Origin: Leeuwenhoekiella blandensis MED217 | GTDB lineage: Bacteria; Bacteroidota; Bacteroidia; Flavobacteriales; Flavobacteriaceae | Reading direction: 5' to 3' | NCBI RefSeq assembly: GCF_000152985.1 | Contig: NZ_CH672395.1 | Location: forward strand, 769,778-833,777 | Length of the DNA stretch: 64,000 nucleotides | In this document: positions 1 through 7,649 of the stretch, piece after piece | How positions within the stretch are numbered: the stretch's first letter is position 1 | Layout: every line of letters begins with the position of its first letter | Position numbers and translations under genes: made by a program | Notes under the pieces: model-generated | Database searches by the model: none | The model's input: only the letters and a program-made list of their open reading frames with translations | What the model was told of the DNA's origin: nothing

Positions 1-2539
1 ATGAAATTTTGAAAAAGCTTTGTTGGGATTCATTTTCAGGGATTGTGTTCTCTTTATAATGAGCTTCCCAAAGCAAACTATGTTTGTCTTTTCCTAGGCT
101 TCTAAGCGCACCTATTCTAATCAAAATTTCTTGTTGCTCTAGGCTTATCGGAACACGCTGGATAAAGTCGTCATACGATGTGTATTTAGAGTGCACTCGA
201 TTATTTATAATGCCTAGCATAGTTTTCTTTTCTAAGCCCTCTAAGTGCTGAAGTCCTAGATAAATGGTGTTGCCATAAATACTTGTTTGAATCTCACTTT
301 TATTAATACACGGTGCTTCAATACTGGCACCATGCATTTTTGCCTCATGTATGTAAAATTCAGCTTTATAAAAGCCTCCACCGTTATTTAAAGTAGCAAC
401 CATATATTCTAAAGGGAAATAACATTTAAGATAAAGACTCTGATAGCTTTCGACAGCATAGGACGCCGAGTGTCCTTTGGCAAAGGCATAACCTGCAAAA
501 CTTTCTATCTGGCGCCAAATTTCATCTACAACATCTTCGGGTTCGCCATTTGCTATGCAGTTGCTTCTAAACTTATCTTTTACATATTGAAACTCTTCTC
601 TAGATCTAAATTTACCGCTCATTCCGCGCCTAAGAACATCTGCCTCGTCTAACGTGAGTTTTGCATAATGATGTGCTACTTTAATTACATCTTCCTGATA
701 CACCATTATTCCGTAGGTGTCGGGCATAATTTTCCAAAGTACGGGGTGTGCTTCTTTACGGCGTTCAGAATTTCTATGCCGTAAAATATATTCGCGCATC
801 ATTCCGCTTTTAGCAACACCGGGTCTTATTATTGAACTCGCGGCTACTAACGTTTGATAATCATTTACTGCTAATTTTTTCAGGAGCATGCGCATCGCAG
901 GCGATTCAACATAAAAACAGCCTATACATTCTGCACGAGCTATCATCGCATTGATGTTAGGATCTGTAAAAAAAGGTTTTGGGTTGCGTATGTCTAGCAG
1001 TTGGGCTTCGGGTTGATTCTGTTTGATAATGCTAACGGCATCTTTGATTTTGCCTAAACCGCGCTGCCCTAAAATATCAAACTTGCATAAGCCTACATCT
1101 TCAGCGACGTGCATATCAAACTGAACTGTTGGAAAATTTTTAGGCGGCAAGTGCGTTGCAGAAAAGTAATGAATGGGTTTGTCTGAAATTAAAATTCCGC
1201 CGGCATGAATGCTGAGATAATTTGGTTTTTTATGAAAATAAGCAGCATACTTTAAAATAAGCTGTGAAATAGTGTCTAGTTCTGAAGCTTTAAATTTACC
1301 GCTACTCAGTTTATCTATTTCGGTTTTAGGAAGACCAAAAACTTTACCTAATTCTCGTACGGCGCCACTGTGTTTAAAAGTAACGTAAGAACCTAGTAGG
1401 GCGACTTGGTTGTTTTTTCCGAATTCTTCAAAAATGTAAGCCGTGACATCTTCACGGTCCCAAGTTGAAAAGTCGATATCAAAATCTGGCGGACTGCTTC
1501 TGTATTCATTCATAAACCGCTCAAAATAAAGGTCGAGTTCTATAGGGTCAACATCGGTAATGCGCAATAGGTACGCCACAATACTATTGGCACCACTGCC
1601 GCGGCCTACATAAAAATAATCTTTGCTGCGAGCGTACTCAATGATTTTCCAATTGATCAAAAAGAATGAAACAAAGTCTTTCTTTTTAATGAGCTTGAGC
1701 TCTTTTTCTAACCGGTCTGTGATTTCTGTAGTAATCTCCTCATAACGCTCTTTTAAGCCTTTTTTACATAGCGCTAAAAGTTTATTATAATCGTTTTGCT
1801 CACTCCCAAATACGGTTTTTAGGTTTTGATTTTGGCGCTCTTTGGCAAATTTGAAGTTTAAATTGCAACTTTTTAGCACTTCTTGACTGTTTGATACAAT
1901 CTGCGGGTAATCTTTAAAAAGATTTTCGATTTTTTTTGGCGCAAACATTATCTCATCAGGTAAAGCTTGCTCTTCTTTAGGTAGCTTGCTTAATAAGCAG
2001 TTTAAATCAATTGCGCGCAACAACCGATGCGCATTAAAATCTTTTTTAGAATTGAAACTCACCGGAAGCAATAAAACCAGTTTGTCATGATACGTACTGT
2101 ATTGTGAGAAACGAAGTTTATTCAAATCGTGAATGCCAATACCTATAAACTCATTTTCGGTAAAATGCGTTTTGTCTAATTCAAGTGCACGTTCAAAAGC
2201 ATAAATGGTAAATGCATTTTCAAAAGCCGGAGCTATCTCAGGAAAATCAATTTTCTTATGTAGATGTTGTGCCAGAAAATTATTCAGTTCAAGATAGCCT
2301 TCGTTGTTTTTAGCAAGCGTAACATAACACTGCTCGATTCCGTTTCTAAAATCGATACCCAGAACCGGTTTTATATTTTTTTCTTTCGCTTTGCGTACAA
2401 AATTGAGTCCTGCTGAAGTGTTATTAATGTCAGTAAGCGCGATACAATCAAGGTCATAGTGTTCAGCAAGCGCAAGCAACTCTTCTTCAGAAAGAGTGCC
2501 ATAACGTAAGCTGAAAGTGGAATGGCAATTTAAATACAT
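1..2539 (-). CDS. DNA polymerase III alpha-type (DnaE-like) polymerase, partial at left edge
   Basis: C-family DNA polymerase; about 846 residues lie in the window and the frame is open to base 1, so the C-terminus is missing. I translated it from the ATG at 2539. The N-terminus is a PHP domain (NCHSTFSLRYG, then ALTDINN near residue 35). It lacks the first His of the HxH metal motif and has Ile where ALTDH is usual, so PHP phosphoesterase activity is doubtful. The polymerase core is intact: GRGSGANS, then PPDFDIDF with acidic residues D352, D354 and D356, and later SGKFRSREEF and FAKGHSASYA. It starts 24 bp after the stop of the Y-family polymerase gene, so the two are probably co-transcribed. 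This resembles damage-inducible second DnaE copies (DnaE2/ImuC type) more than the replicative enzyme, but the missing C-terminus leaves the subfamily open. Family call strong; mutagenic role inferred. Confidence 0.88.
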   Translation of the reverse strand, partial: MYLNCHSTFSLRYGTLSEEELLALAEHYDLDCIALTDINNTSAGLNFVRKAKEKNIKPVLGIDFRNGIEQCYVTLAKNNEGYLELNNFLAQHLHKKIDFPEIAPAFENAFTIYAFERALELDKTHFTENEFIGIGIHDLNKLRFSQYSTYHDKLVLLLPVSFNSKKDFNAHRLLRAIDLNCLLSKLPKEEQALPDEIMFAPKKIENLFKDYPQIVSNSQEVLKSCNLNFKFAKERQNQNLKTVFGSEQNDYNKLLALCKKGLKERYEEITTEITDRLEKELKLIKKKDFVSFFLINWKIIEYARSKDYFYVGRGSGANSIVAYLLRITDVDPIELDLYFERFMNEYRSSPPDFDIDFSTWDREDVTAYIFEEFGKNNQVALLGSYVTFKHSGAVRELGKVFGLPKTEIDKLSSGKFKASELDTISQLILKYAAYFHKKPNYLSIHAGGILISDKPIHYFSATHLPPKNFPTVQFDMHVAEDVGLCKFDILGQRGLGKIKDAVSIIKQNQPEAQLLDIRNPKPFFTDPNINAMIARAECIGCFYVESPAMRMLLKKLAVNDYQTLVAASSIIRPGVAKSGMMREYILRHRNSERRKEAHPVLWKIMPDTYGIMVYQEDVIKVAHHYAKLTLDEADVLRRGMSGKFRSREEFQYVKDKFRSNCIANGEPEDVVDEIWRQIESFAGYAFAKGHSASYAVESYQSLYLKCYFPLEYMVATLNNGGGFYKAEFYIHEAKMHGASIEAPCINKSEIQTSIYGNTIYLGLQHLEGLEKKTMLGIINNRVHSKYTSYDDFIQRVPISLEQQEILIRIGALRSLGKDKHSLLWEAHYKENTIPENESQQSFFKIS

Positions 2540-2563
2540 AAGATGTTTAGGTTTCTATACATG

Positions 2564-3784
2564 CTACTGGTGTCTGTGCGCTAAAACGATAGGAGGTTGC
2601 CCGTTAAACGGATTGCCTTGTCCGCCTATGGTACGCGAGCCTTCGCCCAACGTTGCAGCACGCATAATGCTGCGATCACCATAACGCAGGCGTATCGCAT
2701 CCATCGCTTTGTAGAGATTAACGGTGCGGTTAGTATTCTCAAAAAGATCTATTTGATAGTGGCCTTCGGTCAAACCACTATAGCGCACGCCAACTAAGCG
2801 TATGAGCAGTCTGCGCTGATATAATTTTTCAAAAAGCTCTAAAACCTGTGGAATCAAATTATGATCTGCTGCCGTATATGGGATTTTAAGCTGTTTTGAA
2901 TAGGTCTGAAAATCTGAATACCTAACTTTTACCGTGATGCAAGAGGTTAGTTTATTACCTGCTCGTAATTGAAAAGCCAGATTTTCTGCCATTGCGCGCA
3001 GCGTAGTTTTGAGTTTGACCAAGTCTGTAGTGTCTCTCCCATACGTGCGCTCACTGGAGATCGATTTGCGCTCGTGATATTGTATGATGGGTGTGCGATC
3101 TATGCCGTTAGCACGTTCCCAAATTGTTCTGCCGTTTTTACCAAATGCCGAAACCATCATCTCTACAGGCATCTGCTGCACGAGGCCTATTTTTTTTACG
3201 CCGAGGTGGCAAAACCTACGAAAGGTTTTTTCTCCCACCATAGGGATTTTTTTTATGGAAAGCGGCTCGAGGAAAATTTTTTCAAAACCGGCGTCTACTT
3301 TGAGTTGGCTGTCTGGTTTAGCCTCATTAGTAGCAACTTTTGAAACCGTTTTATTTACTGAAAGTCCAAAAGAAATAGGTAATCCTGTTTCTTTGATAAT
3401 TTTAGTTCTAAGCTCTTTAGCAAACCTGTAGCAACCAAAAAACCGATCCATCCCGGTGAGATCTGCATAAAACTCATCTACACTTGATTTTTCTAAAACC
3501 GGGACCTGTTCTTGTAAAATTTCGGTTACCATTTTAGAGAATTTGGTGTAAACACTCGCGTTACCACGTATGTATGTAGCTTGTGGGCAAAGCTGTCTTG
3601 CCATTCTCATCGCCATTCCTGAGTGCACACCAAAAGCACGACACTCGTAGCTTGCGGCGCTTACAACGCCACGATCTCCTGTGCCACCTACAATGACAGG
3701 TTTGCCTATAAGGCTGCTGTTTAATCTTCGTTCACAGGAAACGAAAAACGTATCTAGATCAAGGTGTAAAATATTTCGATTCAT
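2564..3784 (-). CDS. dinB: Y-family DNA polymerase IV (DinB type)
   Basis: Translesion polymerase of 406 residues, a little longer than E. coli Pol IV. Catalytic acidic residues are D9 and D11 (HLDLDTFF) and D103-E104 (SVDEFY). The palm and fingers are followed by helix-hairpin-helix sequence (KKIPMVGEKT, 178-187) and a little-finger domain. QIDLF at 344-348 matches the QxxLF sliding-clamp binding motif, but it sits about 60 residues before the end instead of at the tip, leaving a Gly/Pro-rich tail (GGQGNPFNGQPP). The dnaE-like gene follows 24 bp downstream. Pairing with a DnaE-type polymerase suggests a damage-response cassette. Because the clamp motif and catalytic residues are present, this is an active-looking DinB and not an inactive ImuB. 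Confidence 0.93.
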   Translation of the reverse strand: MNRNILHLDLDTFFVSCERRLNSSLIGKPVIVGGTGDRGVVSAASYECRAFGVHSGMAMRMARQLCPQATYIRGNASVYTKFSKMVTEILQEQVPVLEKSSVDEFYADLTGMDRFFGCYRFAKELRTKIIKETGLPISFGLSVNKTVSKVATNEAKPDSQLKVDAGFEKIFLEPLSIKKIPMVGEKTFRRFCHLGVKKIGLVQQMPVEMMVSAFGKNGRTIWERANGIDRTPIIQYHERKSISSERTYGRDTTDLVKLKTTLRAMAENLAFQLRAGNKLTSCITVKVRYSDFQTYSKQLKIPYTAADHNLIPQVLELFEKLYQRRLLIRLVGVRYSGLTEGHYQIDLFENTNRTVNLYKAMDAIRLRYGDRSIMRAATLGEGSRTIGGQGNPFNGQPPIVLAHRHQ

Positions 3785-3802
3785 AATAATTTGGAATTAA
3801 TA

Positions 3803-3822
3803 CAAAATTATGGAAATATTCC
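3803..3822 (-). promoter_or_regulatory. dinB -7 element with adjacent palindrome (candidate damage-response operator)
   Basis: On the minus strand TAATTTTG (3803-3810) fits the Bacteroidota -7 consensus TAnnTTTG, 19 bp before the dinB ATG. One base upstream lies GGAATATTTCC (3812-3822), a GGAA-N3-TTCC inverted repeat that would fill the spacer between -33 and -7. No good TTG is seen at -33. An operator placed here could block RNA polymerase. The identity of the repressor is inference; no repressor gene lies in the window. Confidence 0.4.
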
Positions 3823-3884
3823 TAATTTTAGCGAATCGAAAAAAATCGGTGTGTTAAAATTTTGAAGAACGTGATTGCTCTTCT

Positions 3885-3980
3885 ATTGGCACCGGCAAAG
3901 ATTTTAGTATTCTAAAGCTTCTGCGAAATTGAAAATTTGGTTCTAAAAAATGCGTTTTGAGCTTGTCTCGAGGAAGTTTA
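3885..3980 (-). repeat. Dispersed structured repeat, copy R1
   Basis: One of five related elements of about 95 bp; the others are at 13391, 16894, 41051 and 58751. Sense is defined here as running from a GTAAAC/ACTACCTC-like end to a GCCAAT end. R1 begins at the base next to the ecsC stop codon and is read in the same direction as ecsC, so it would be the first part of that transcript's 3' tail. Shared blocks are AATTTTCAATTTC in the middle and CTTTGC..GCCAAT at the end. R1 is the most diverged copy: the final hairpin has a mismatch and the first stem is poorly kept. Confidence 0.7.
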
Positions 3981-4817
3981 CTATTGCTGTAGTTGCAAGT
4001 GCTCGTAGGTTTCTTGAATCAAGTCTTTAGAATATTTGCGCTCTAAACGTATCAACGTAAAATGTGCCGTTGCCATTTTCTGAAAATGCGAGATGAATAA
4101 TACATTTATCGAAGCGCCTCCCACAGCGCCAATTACAGGAATGGCTTGAGCAGCAAATTTTTCTCCTACTTGTACACTAAAACGAGCAGCCACTTGATTG
4201 ATGAGACGTGCAATTGGGGCAGCAGTTTGAGAAGTGATAGTTTCTATTATTTTCTTTGTGCCATTTTCGGCGATATAGGCGCTGGCTTGATTCATTGTGG
4301 TGTGTAAAGCAGCACGCGTAGCATAATAGCTGGTGTCTAGTTCGTCATCGTATTCAGAAGTTCCGCCAAGGGCAAAAACTTGTAAGCACGCCAATTGGGT
4401 TTCAATATTATGAATGTCTTCTCCTTGGCTTCGAGCTATATCCATTATAGAACGCATCATAAACTTAGTAGAAAACAGCAAATCTGCTGTAAAACCTGCT
4501 ACTCCAAAAAAGCCACTTGTAGCTCCTGAAATTCCGGTAGCCAATTTATAGGTTAAGTTTGAAGAAGGTAAACTTCGTTTTTCTGGTCTTAATGTTTTTA
4601 AGTTGGCTTTTACTGCTAGCTGTAGTGCTTTTTGAATAGTGTCGCTTACTTTGTGTTGGATGTTTTCTGGCAAGAGTTCTAGGCCCTGATCAATAGGAGT
4701 TCCTATGGTATTTAGTGCACGCATTAAGAACGAAACTTCATCTAGATTTTTACGTGATATTTTGATAAGCGCTAAATCTTCAAGCGAAATTTTATCTGTT
4801 TTTACGAGTTGCGTCAT
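3981..4817 (-). CDS. EcsC family protein
   Basis: 278-residue protein resembling the EcsC family (named from Bacillus subtilis EcsC; molecular function unclear). Typical are the glycine-rich hydrophobic stretch near residue 93 (ATGISGATSGFFG), the following AGFTADLLFSTKFMMRSI, and the second small-residue stretch AIPVIGAVGGASINVLF near 225-241 before a final helix. There is no signal peptide; the hydrophobic segments suggest membrane association. It appears monocistronic, with TAATTTTG (minus, 4868-4875) as a possible -7 element. Repeat R1 begins right after its stop codon. A further weak hairpin (GAAGAGC/GTTCTTC, minus, around 3865-3884) lies beyond R1 and could help end the transcript. Confidence 0.8.
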   Translation of the reverse strand: MTQLVKTDKISLEDLALIKISRKNLDEVSFLMRALNTIGTPIDQGLELLPENIQHKVSDTIQKALQLAVKANLKTLRPEKRSLPSSNLTYKLATGISGATSGFFGVAGFTADLLFSTKFMMRSIMDIARSQGEDIHNIETQLACLQVFALGGTSEYDDELDTSYYATRAALHTTMNQASAYIAENGTKKIIETITSQTAAPIARLINQVAARFSVQVGEKFAAQAIPVIGAVGGASINVLFISHFQKMATAHFTLIRLERKYSKDLIQETYEHLQLQQ

Positions 4818-5002
4818 AAATCGTGTTCTTAATTGATACTTCTAATTAAAGCCAGAAGGACTATTTCCAAAATTACAAATTAATATAAGTAACCACGTTT
4901 GAATAGTGGCGGTTTTGATGGTATAACGCTTTGTGTGTATTTAGTCTTAGCGCTTATGTAATTGAAAGCAATCTTAGGGAGTAAGATTTTAGAAAGGTAT
5001 TA

Positions 5003-5037
5003 AAAACAAAAAACCCCGAAACAAAAGTTTCAGGGTT
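5003..5037 (-). terminator. Rho-independent terminator, duplicate copy A
   Basis: On the minus strand this reads AACCCTGAAAC, loop TTTT, GTTTCGGGGTT, then a T-rich tail. It is an exact copy of the terminator behind tRNA-Phe (5373-5407), 370 bp away, and now lies downstream of the decayed GIY-YIG gene. Confidence 0.85.
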
Positions 5038-5080
5038 TGTAAGTGGTACCTCCAGCCCCGAGGCTTCGGGGGAACCAGGG
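5038..5080 (-). repeat. tRNA-Phe 3'-end fragment (duplicate, altered)
   Basis: On the minus strand this contains the end of tRNA-Phe: CCCTGGTTC (5072-5080), then CTGGAGGTACCACTTACA (from 5055 downwards), identical to the real gene's 3' end. Between the two parts the gene's five bases GATTC are replaced by a 16-base GC-rich hairpin, CCCCGA-AGCC-TCGGGG (5056-5071). The fragment begins at the base after the GIY-YIG stop codon. With copy A of the terminator it forms the far end of a 53-bp exact repeat (5003-5055 equals 5373-5425). Confidence 0.85.
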
Positions 5081-5364
5081 TTATCTTTTGTTCAGAATGT
5101 TAAACAATAAATTGGGGTTGTCTATTATTTTTTGAATGAATTTCTTACTCTTCATGCGTTTTATAAAGCGTTCGAGAAATAAGGCTTCGGTTCTATCCTT
5201 ACAGGGAAAAGATAGCATCAGTTTCCAGTCATTTCGGCTTTTGTGTAAGCATTTTTAATTGCGTGGGCGTTGTGTAAAGTAATACGCTCTTCAATATTTG
5301 ATGTTTCACCTGTATAGAATTTATCTAGACTCTTTGAATATATGATGTATAGATAGTGCTTCAT
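5081..5364 (-). pseudogene. GIY-YIG nuclease family gene, frameshifted
   Basis: Read from the ATG at 5364, the first 44 codons give a GIY-YIG domain start (KHYLYIIYSKSLDKFYTGET, then SNIEERITLHN). The frame then breaks at about 5230-5234 and hits TGA. Restoring one base (GCCGAA[G]ATGAC) rejoins the second part: DWKLMLSFPCKDRTEA, LFLERFIKRMKSKKFIQ, ending LLFNILNKR and stop at 5081. The mended product would be 94 residues, normal for the short GIY-YIG proteins common in Bacteroidota. The length of 284 bases (3n+2) agrees with one deleted base. The catalytic Glu of the full family falls in the second half (EALFLERFIK), so the present product would be inactive. It lies 8 bases beyond the tRNA-Phe terminator, flanked by duplicated tRNA tails. 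Confidence 0.85.
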
Positions 5365-5372
5365 TTTGGTCT

Positions 5373-5407
5373 AAAACAAAAAACCCCGAAACAAAAGTTT
5401 CAGGGTT
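5373..5407 (-). terminator. Rho-independent terminator of tRNA-Phe, copy B
   Basis: Minus-strand hairpin AACCCTGAAAC-TTTT-GTTTCGGGGTT followed by TTTTGTTTT, six bases after the tRNA discriminator base. Identical to copy A at 5003-5037. Confidence 0.9.
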
Positions 5408-5413
5408 TGTAAG

Positions 5414-5486
<73 letters not shown>

Positions 5487-5501
5487 TCGCTAAAGCGGCT
5501 G

Positions 5502-5532
5502 CAAATATAAAATCAATTTTTAGATTGCACAA
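5502..5532 (-). promoter_or_regulatory. tRNA-Phe promoter
   Basis: Minus strand: TTG (5530-5532), 20-bp spacer, TATATTTG (5502-5509), matching the Bacteroidota TTG/TAnnTTTG consensus. The -7 element is 15 bp before the tRNA 5' end. It diverges from the coaX promoter. Confidence 0.7.
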
Positions 5533-5586
5533 CAGTTAGATGAAAAAATCTTCTAATAATTTTTAGACCTTTTTGTAATTGTATGA

Positions 5587-5615
5587 TTGCGAGGTCTTAG
5601 GTATTTGTATTTTTG
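5587..5615 (+). promoter_or_regulatory. coaX operon promoter
   Basis: TTG (5587-5589), 18-bp spacer, TATTTTTG (5608-5615), 15 bp before the coaX ATG. Fits the Bacteroidota housekeeping consensus. Probably drives the closely packed genes that follow. Confidence 0.65.
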
Positions 5616-5630
5616 CAAAAAAAATAGCTA

Positions 5631-6362
5631 ATGGTAAATCTTGCTGTCGATTTTGGAAATACCCGAGTGAAATATGGAGTATTTCAGGATTCTAAATTGA
5701 TAGAAACCTGGAGTGGCGATGTAGCAGCAGCAAAAGCACAAATATCAAAACTGCAACAAACCTATGTCATAGACCAGGTGATGATCTGTTCTACGGGCAA
5801 TTCAAAAGATTTTGTCACGTTTGCAGAAAAAGCAGGTCTTTCAATTGAGGTTTTATCATCAAAAACAAAATTACCGTTCAGCAATGCTTATGAAACTCCA
5901 GAAACATTAGGCGTAGACAGGATGGCTTTAGTGGCAGGTGCTCAAAAAATGTACCCCGGGAAGCATGTTTTGGTCATCGATGCCGGTACTTGTGTGACGT
6001 ATGACTTTAAAGACACTGCAGATGTTTATCAAGGTGGAGCAATATCGCCTGGTTTGGGTATGCGTTTTAGAGCGATGCACGAATTTACAGCCGGATTACC
6101 GTTGGTAGACTATCCTGAAATGCCTGAAAATGTTATAGGTAAGAATACAAAAAGTGCCATGCGATCAGGAGCAATCCACGGTATTTTGGCCGAAATAGAA
6201 GGGGTAATTAGTTGGTATAAATCAAATTATGAGCCGTTAACGATTATTTTAACAGGAGGAGATGGGCAATTTTTGTCTAGTAGGCTAAAAAATGGCATCT
6301 TTGCGAATTCTAATTTTCTCCTGGAAGGACTGAATTATATAATAGAATTTAATAGAGATTAA
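5631..6362 (+). CDS. coaX: Type III pantothenate kinase
   Basis: Cytosolic enzyme that phosphorylates pantothenate, the first step of coenzyme A synthesis. The 243 residues carry the acetate-kinase-fold signatures of CoaX: N-terminal phosphate motif AVDFGNTRVKYG, the substrate region GVDRMALVAGA (near 98-108), the catalytic motif IDAGTCVTYDF, GAISPGLGMR, and a C-terminal ILTGGDG nucleotide motif. Length is normal for the family. First gene of the run; its TAA shares one base with the ATG of the next gene (TAATG). Confidence 0.96.
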   Translation: MVNLAVDFGNTRVKYGVFQDSKLIETWSGDVAAAKAQISKLQQTYVIDQVMICSTGNSKDFVTFAEKAGLSIEVLSSKTKLPFSNAYETPETLGVDRMALVAGAQKMYPGKHVLVIDAGTCVTYDFKDTADVYQGGAISPGLGMRFRAMHEFTAGLPLVDYPEMPENVIGKNTKSAMRSGAIHGILAEIEGVISWYKSNYEPLTIILTGGDGQFLSSRLKNGIFANSNFLLEGLNYIIEFNRD

Positions 6363-7618
6363 TGATAAAAAGGATATTAGTAGTTGTTTTAATCACCATT
6401 ACAACTTCTGCATTTGCTCAGGAAGGAAATTCATCACCATACTCATTTTATGGTTTAGGGCTCTCTAACTTTAAAGGGTCTATAGAGAATCAAGCGATGG
6501 GAGGTATAAGTATCTTAGGTGATAGTATACATACCAATTTTCAAAACCCGGCAGGTTTTGGAGCATTAAAGCTTACCAATTTTACCATCGCCGGAAGTCA
6601 TCGCGAGACGAACCTAGAGGCGAGCGGAGAGACCGGTTCTACGACTTCAACCACTATAGATTATTTGTCGCTTTCATTTCCCGTTTCAAAACGTTTGGGT
6701 TTTGGCTTTGGATTAATTCCAGAAACCTCTGTTGATTATGAGATTTTTGATGGTGATGATGAGTCGCTGTCGCAATATTCAGGAAGAGGTGGTGTGAACC
6801 GTGCTTTTCTAGCAGCCGGTATTGAACTGTTTAAAGGCTTTAGAATAGGGGCTGAAGGAAGCTATAACTTCGGAAATATCAGAAATGAAAACATTCAGGC
6901 AGATGCAAATCAGCAGTATAGTGTACGCGAGATCGAACAATCTGATGTAAGCGGATTTACGTATAATCTTGGTGCGCAGTACGAATTGACATTTGCAAAA
7001 AAGTATAAAATTTATTCTTCAGCAAGTTTTCAGCCTGAAACCAGCCTTACTTTAGAAAATGAGCGTTCGCTGCAATCTGTGATTTATTCTAGATTGGATA
7101 ACGCCGTCGTAGGAGTGGTAGATTCTCAGGATTTTCCAGTAGGTGATACGGAGTCAATTATTCCAAATAAATATAGTTTTGGATTAGGAGCCGGGCAAGT
7201 AAACAAGTGGTTTGCCGGTGGTCAGGTTGAGTTTGCAGAAACCAGTAACACCTCAAACAGAGGTTTTAATATTGCTAATGCAAGCTATGAAGATTCGTTT
7301 AAGTATCGTTTAGGAGGTTATTTTGTTCCTGATTATAATTCGATAACAAGTTACTGGGGTAGAGTTACTTATAGGTTAGGTGCTCGTTACGAAGAATCAG
7401 GTTTATTGATAGAAAATCAGTCGATTGATGAGTTTGGCATATCTTTTGGACTTGGATTACCGTTAGGAAGAGGATTCAGTAATGCCAACTTAACTTTTGA
7501 GTACGGGCAGCGTGGTACAACCACCGCCGGACTGGTAAAAGAAGATTTTTTCAAAGTTGGTCTTAGTTTATCGCTTAACCCGCTTAGACCGTGGTTTGTT
7601 CCTAACAAATACAACTAA
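6362..7618 (+). CDS. Outer-membrane beta-barrel protein (uncharacterised)
   Basis: 418 residues with an N-terminal signal peptide ending around TSAFAQ (residues 1-19). The mature start SPYSFYGLG and the NFQNPAGFG segment resemble Bacteroidota outer-membrane proteins of the FadL/PorV-like kind. The rest is alternating hydrophobic and polar strands with many Gly, Tyr and Phe, as in a barrel, and no cytoplasmic domain. Starts in the stop codon of coaX, so the two are translationally coupled. Cargo or partner is unknown. It sits in a run that also encodes lptC and a periplasmic chaperone, consistent with an envelope role. Confidence 0.75.
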   Translation: MIKRILVVVLITITTSAFAQEGNSSPYSFYGLGLSNFKGSIENQAMGGISILGDSIHTNFQNPAGFGALKLTNFTIAGSHRETNLEASGETGSTTSTTIDYLSLSFPVSKRLGFGFGLIPETSVDYEIFDGDDESLSQYSGRGGVNRAFLAAGIELFKGFRIGAEGSYNFGNIRNENIQADANQQYSVREIEQSDVSGFTYNLGAQYELTFAKKYKIYSSASFQPETSLTLENERSLQSVIYSRLDNAVVGVVDSQDFPVGDTESIIPNKYSFGLGAGQVNKWFAGGQVEFAETSNTSNRGFNIANASYEDSFKYRLGGYFVPDYNSITSYWGRVTYRLGARYEESGLLIENQSIDEFGISFGLGLPLGRGFSNANLTFEYGQRGTTTAGLVKEDFFKVGLSLSLNPLRPWFVPNKYN

Positions 7619-7649
7619 AATTCTTAATATTGCTTTTTTAAACCTTACA

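Noticed and set aside
470-652. 60-codon plus-strand ORF inside the dnaE-like region
   Set aside because: Antisense shadow of the minus-strand polymerase frame, which is open over the whole stretch and has clear family motifs; no start signal or known domain.
2564-3784. Inactive ImuB instead of DinB
   Set aside because: Catalytic Asp and Glu residues are all present.
7557-7649. Longer N-terminus for the TPR protein
   Set aside because: The extra codons lie within the upstream outer-membrane protein gene and precede an otherwise perfect signal peptide.
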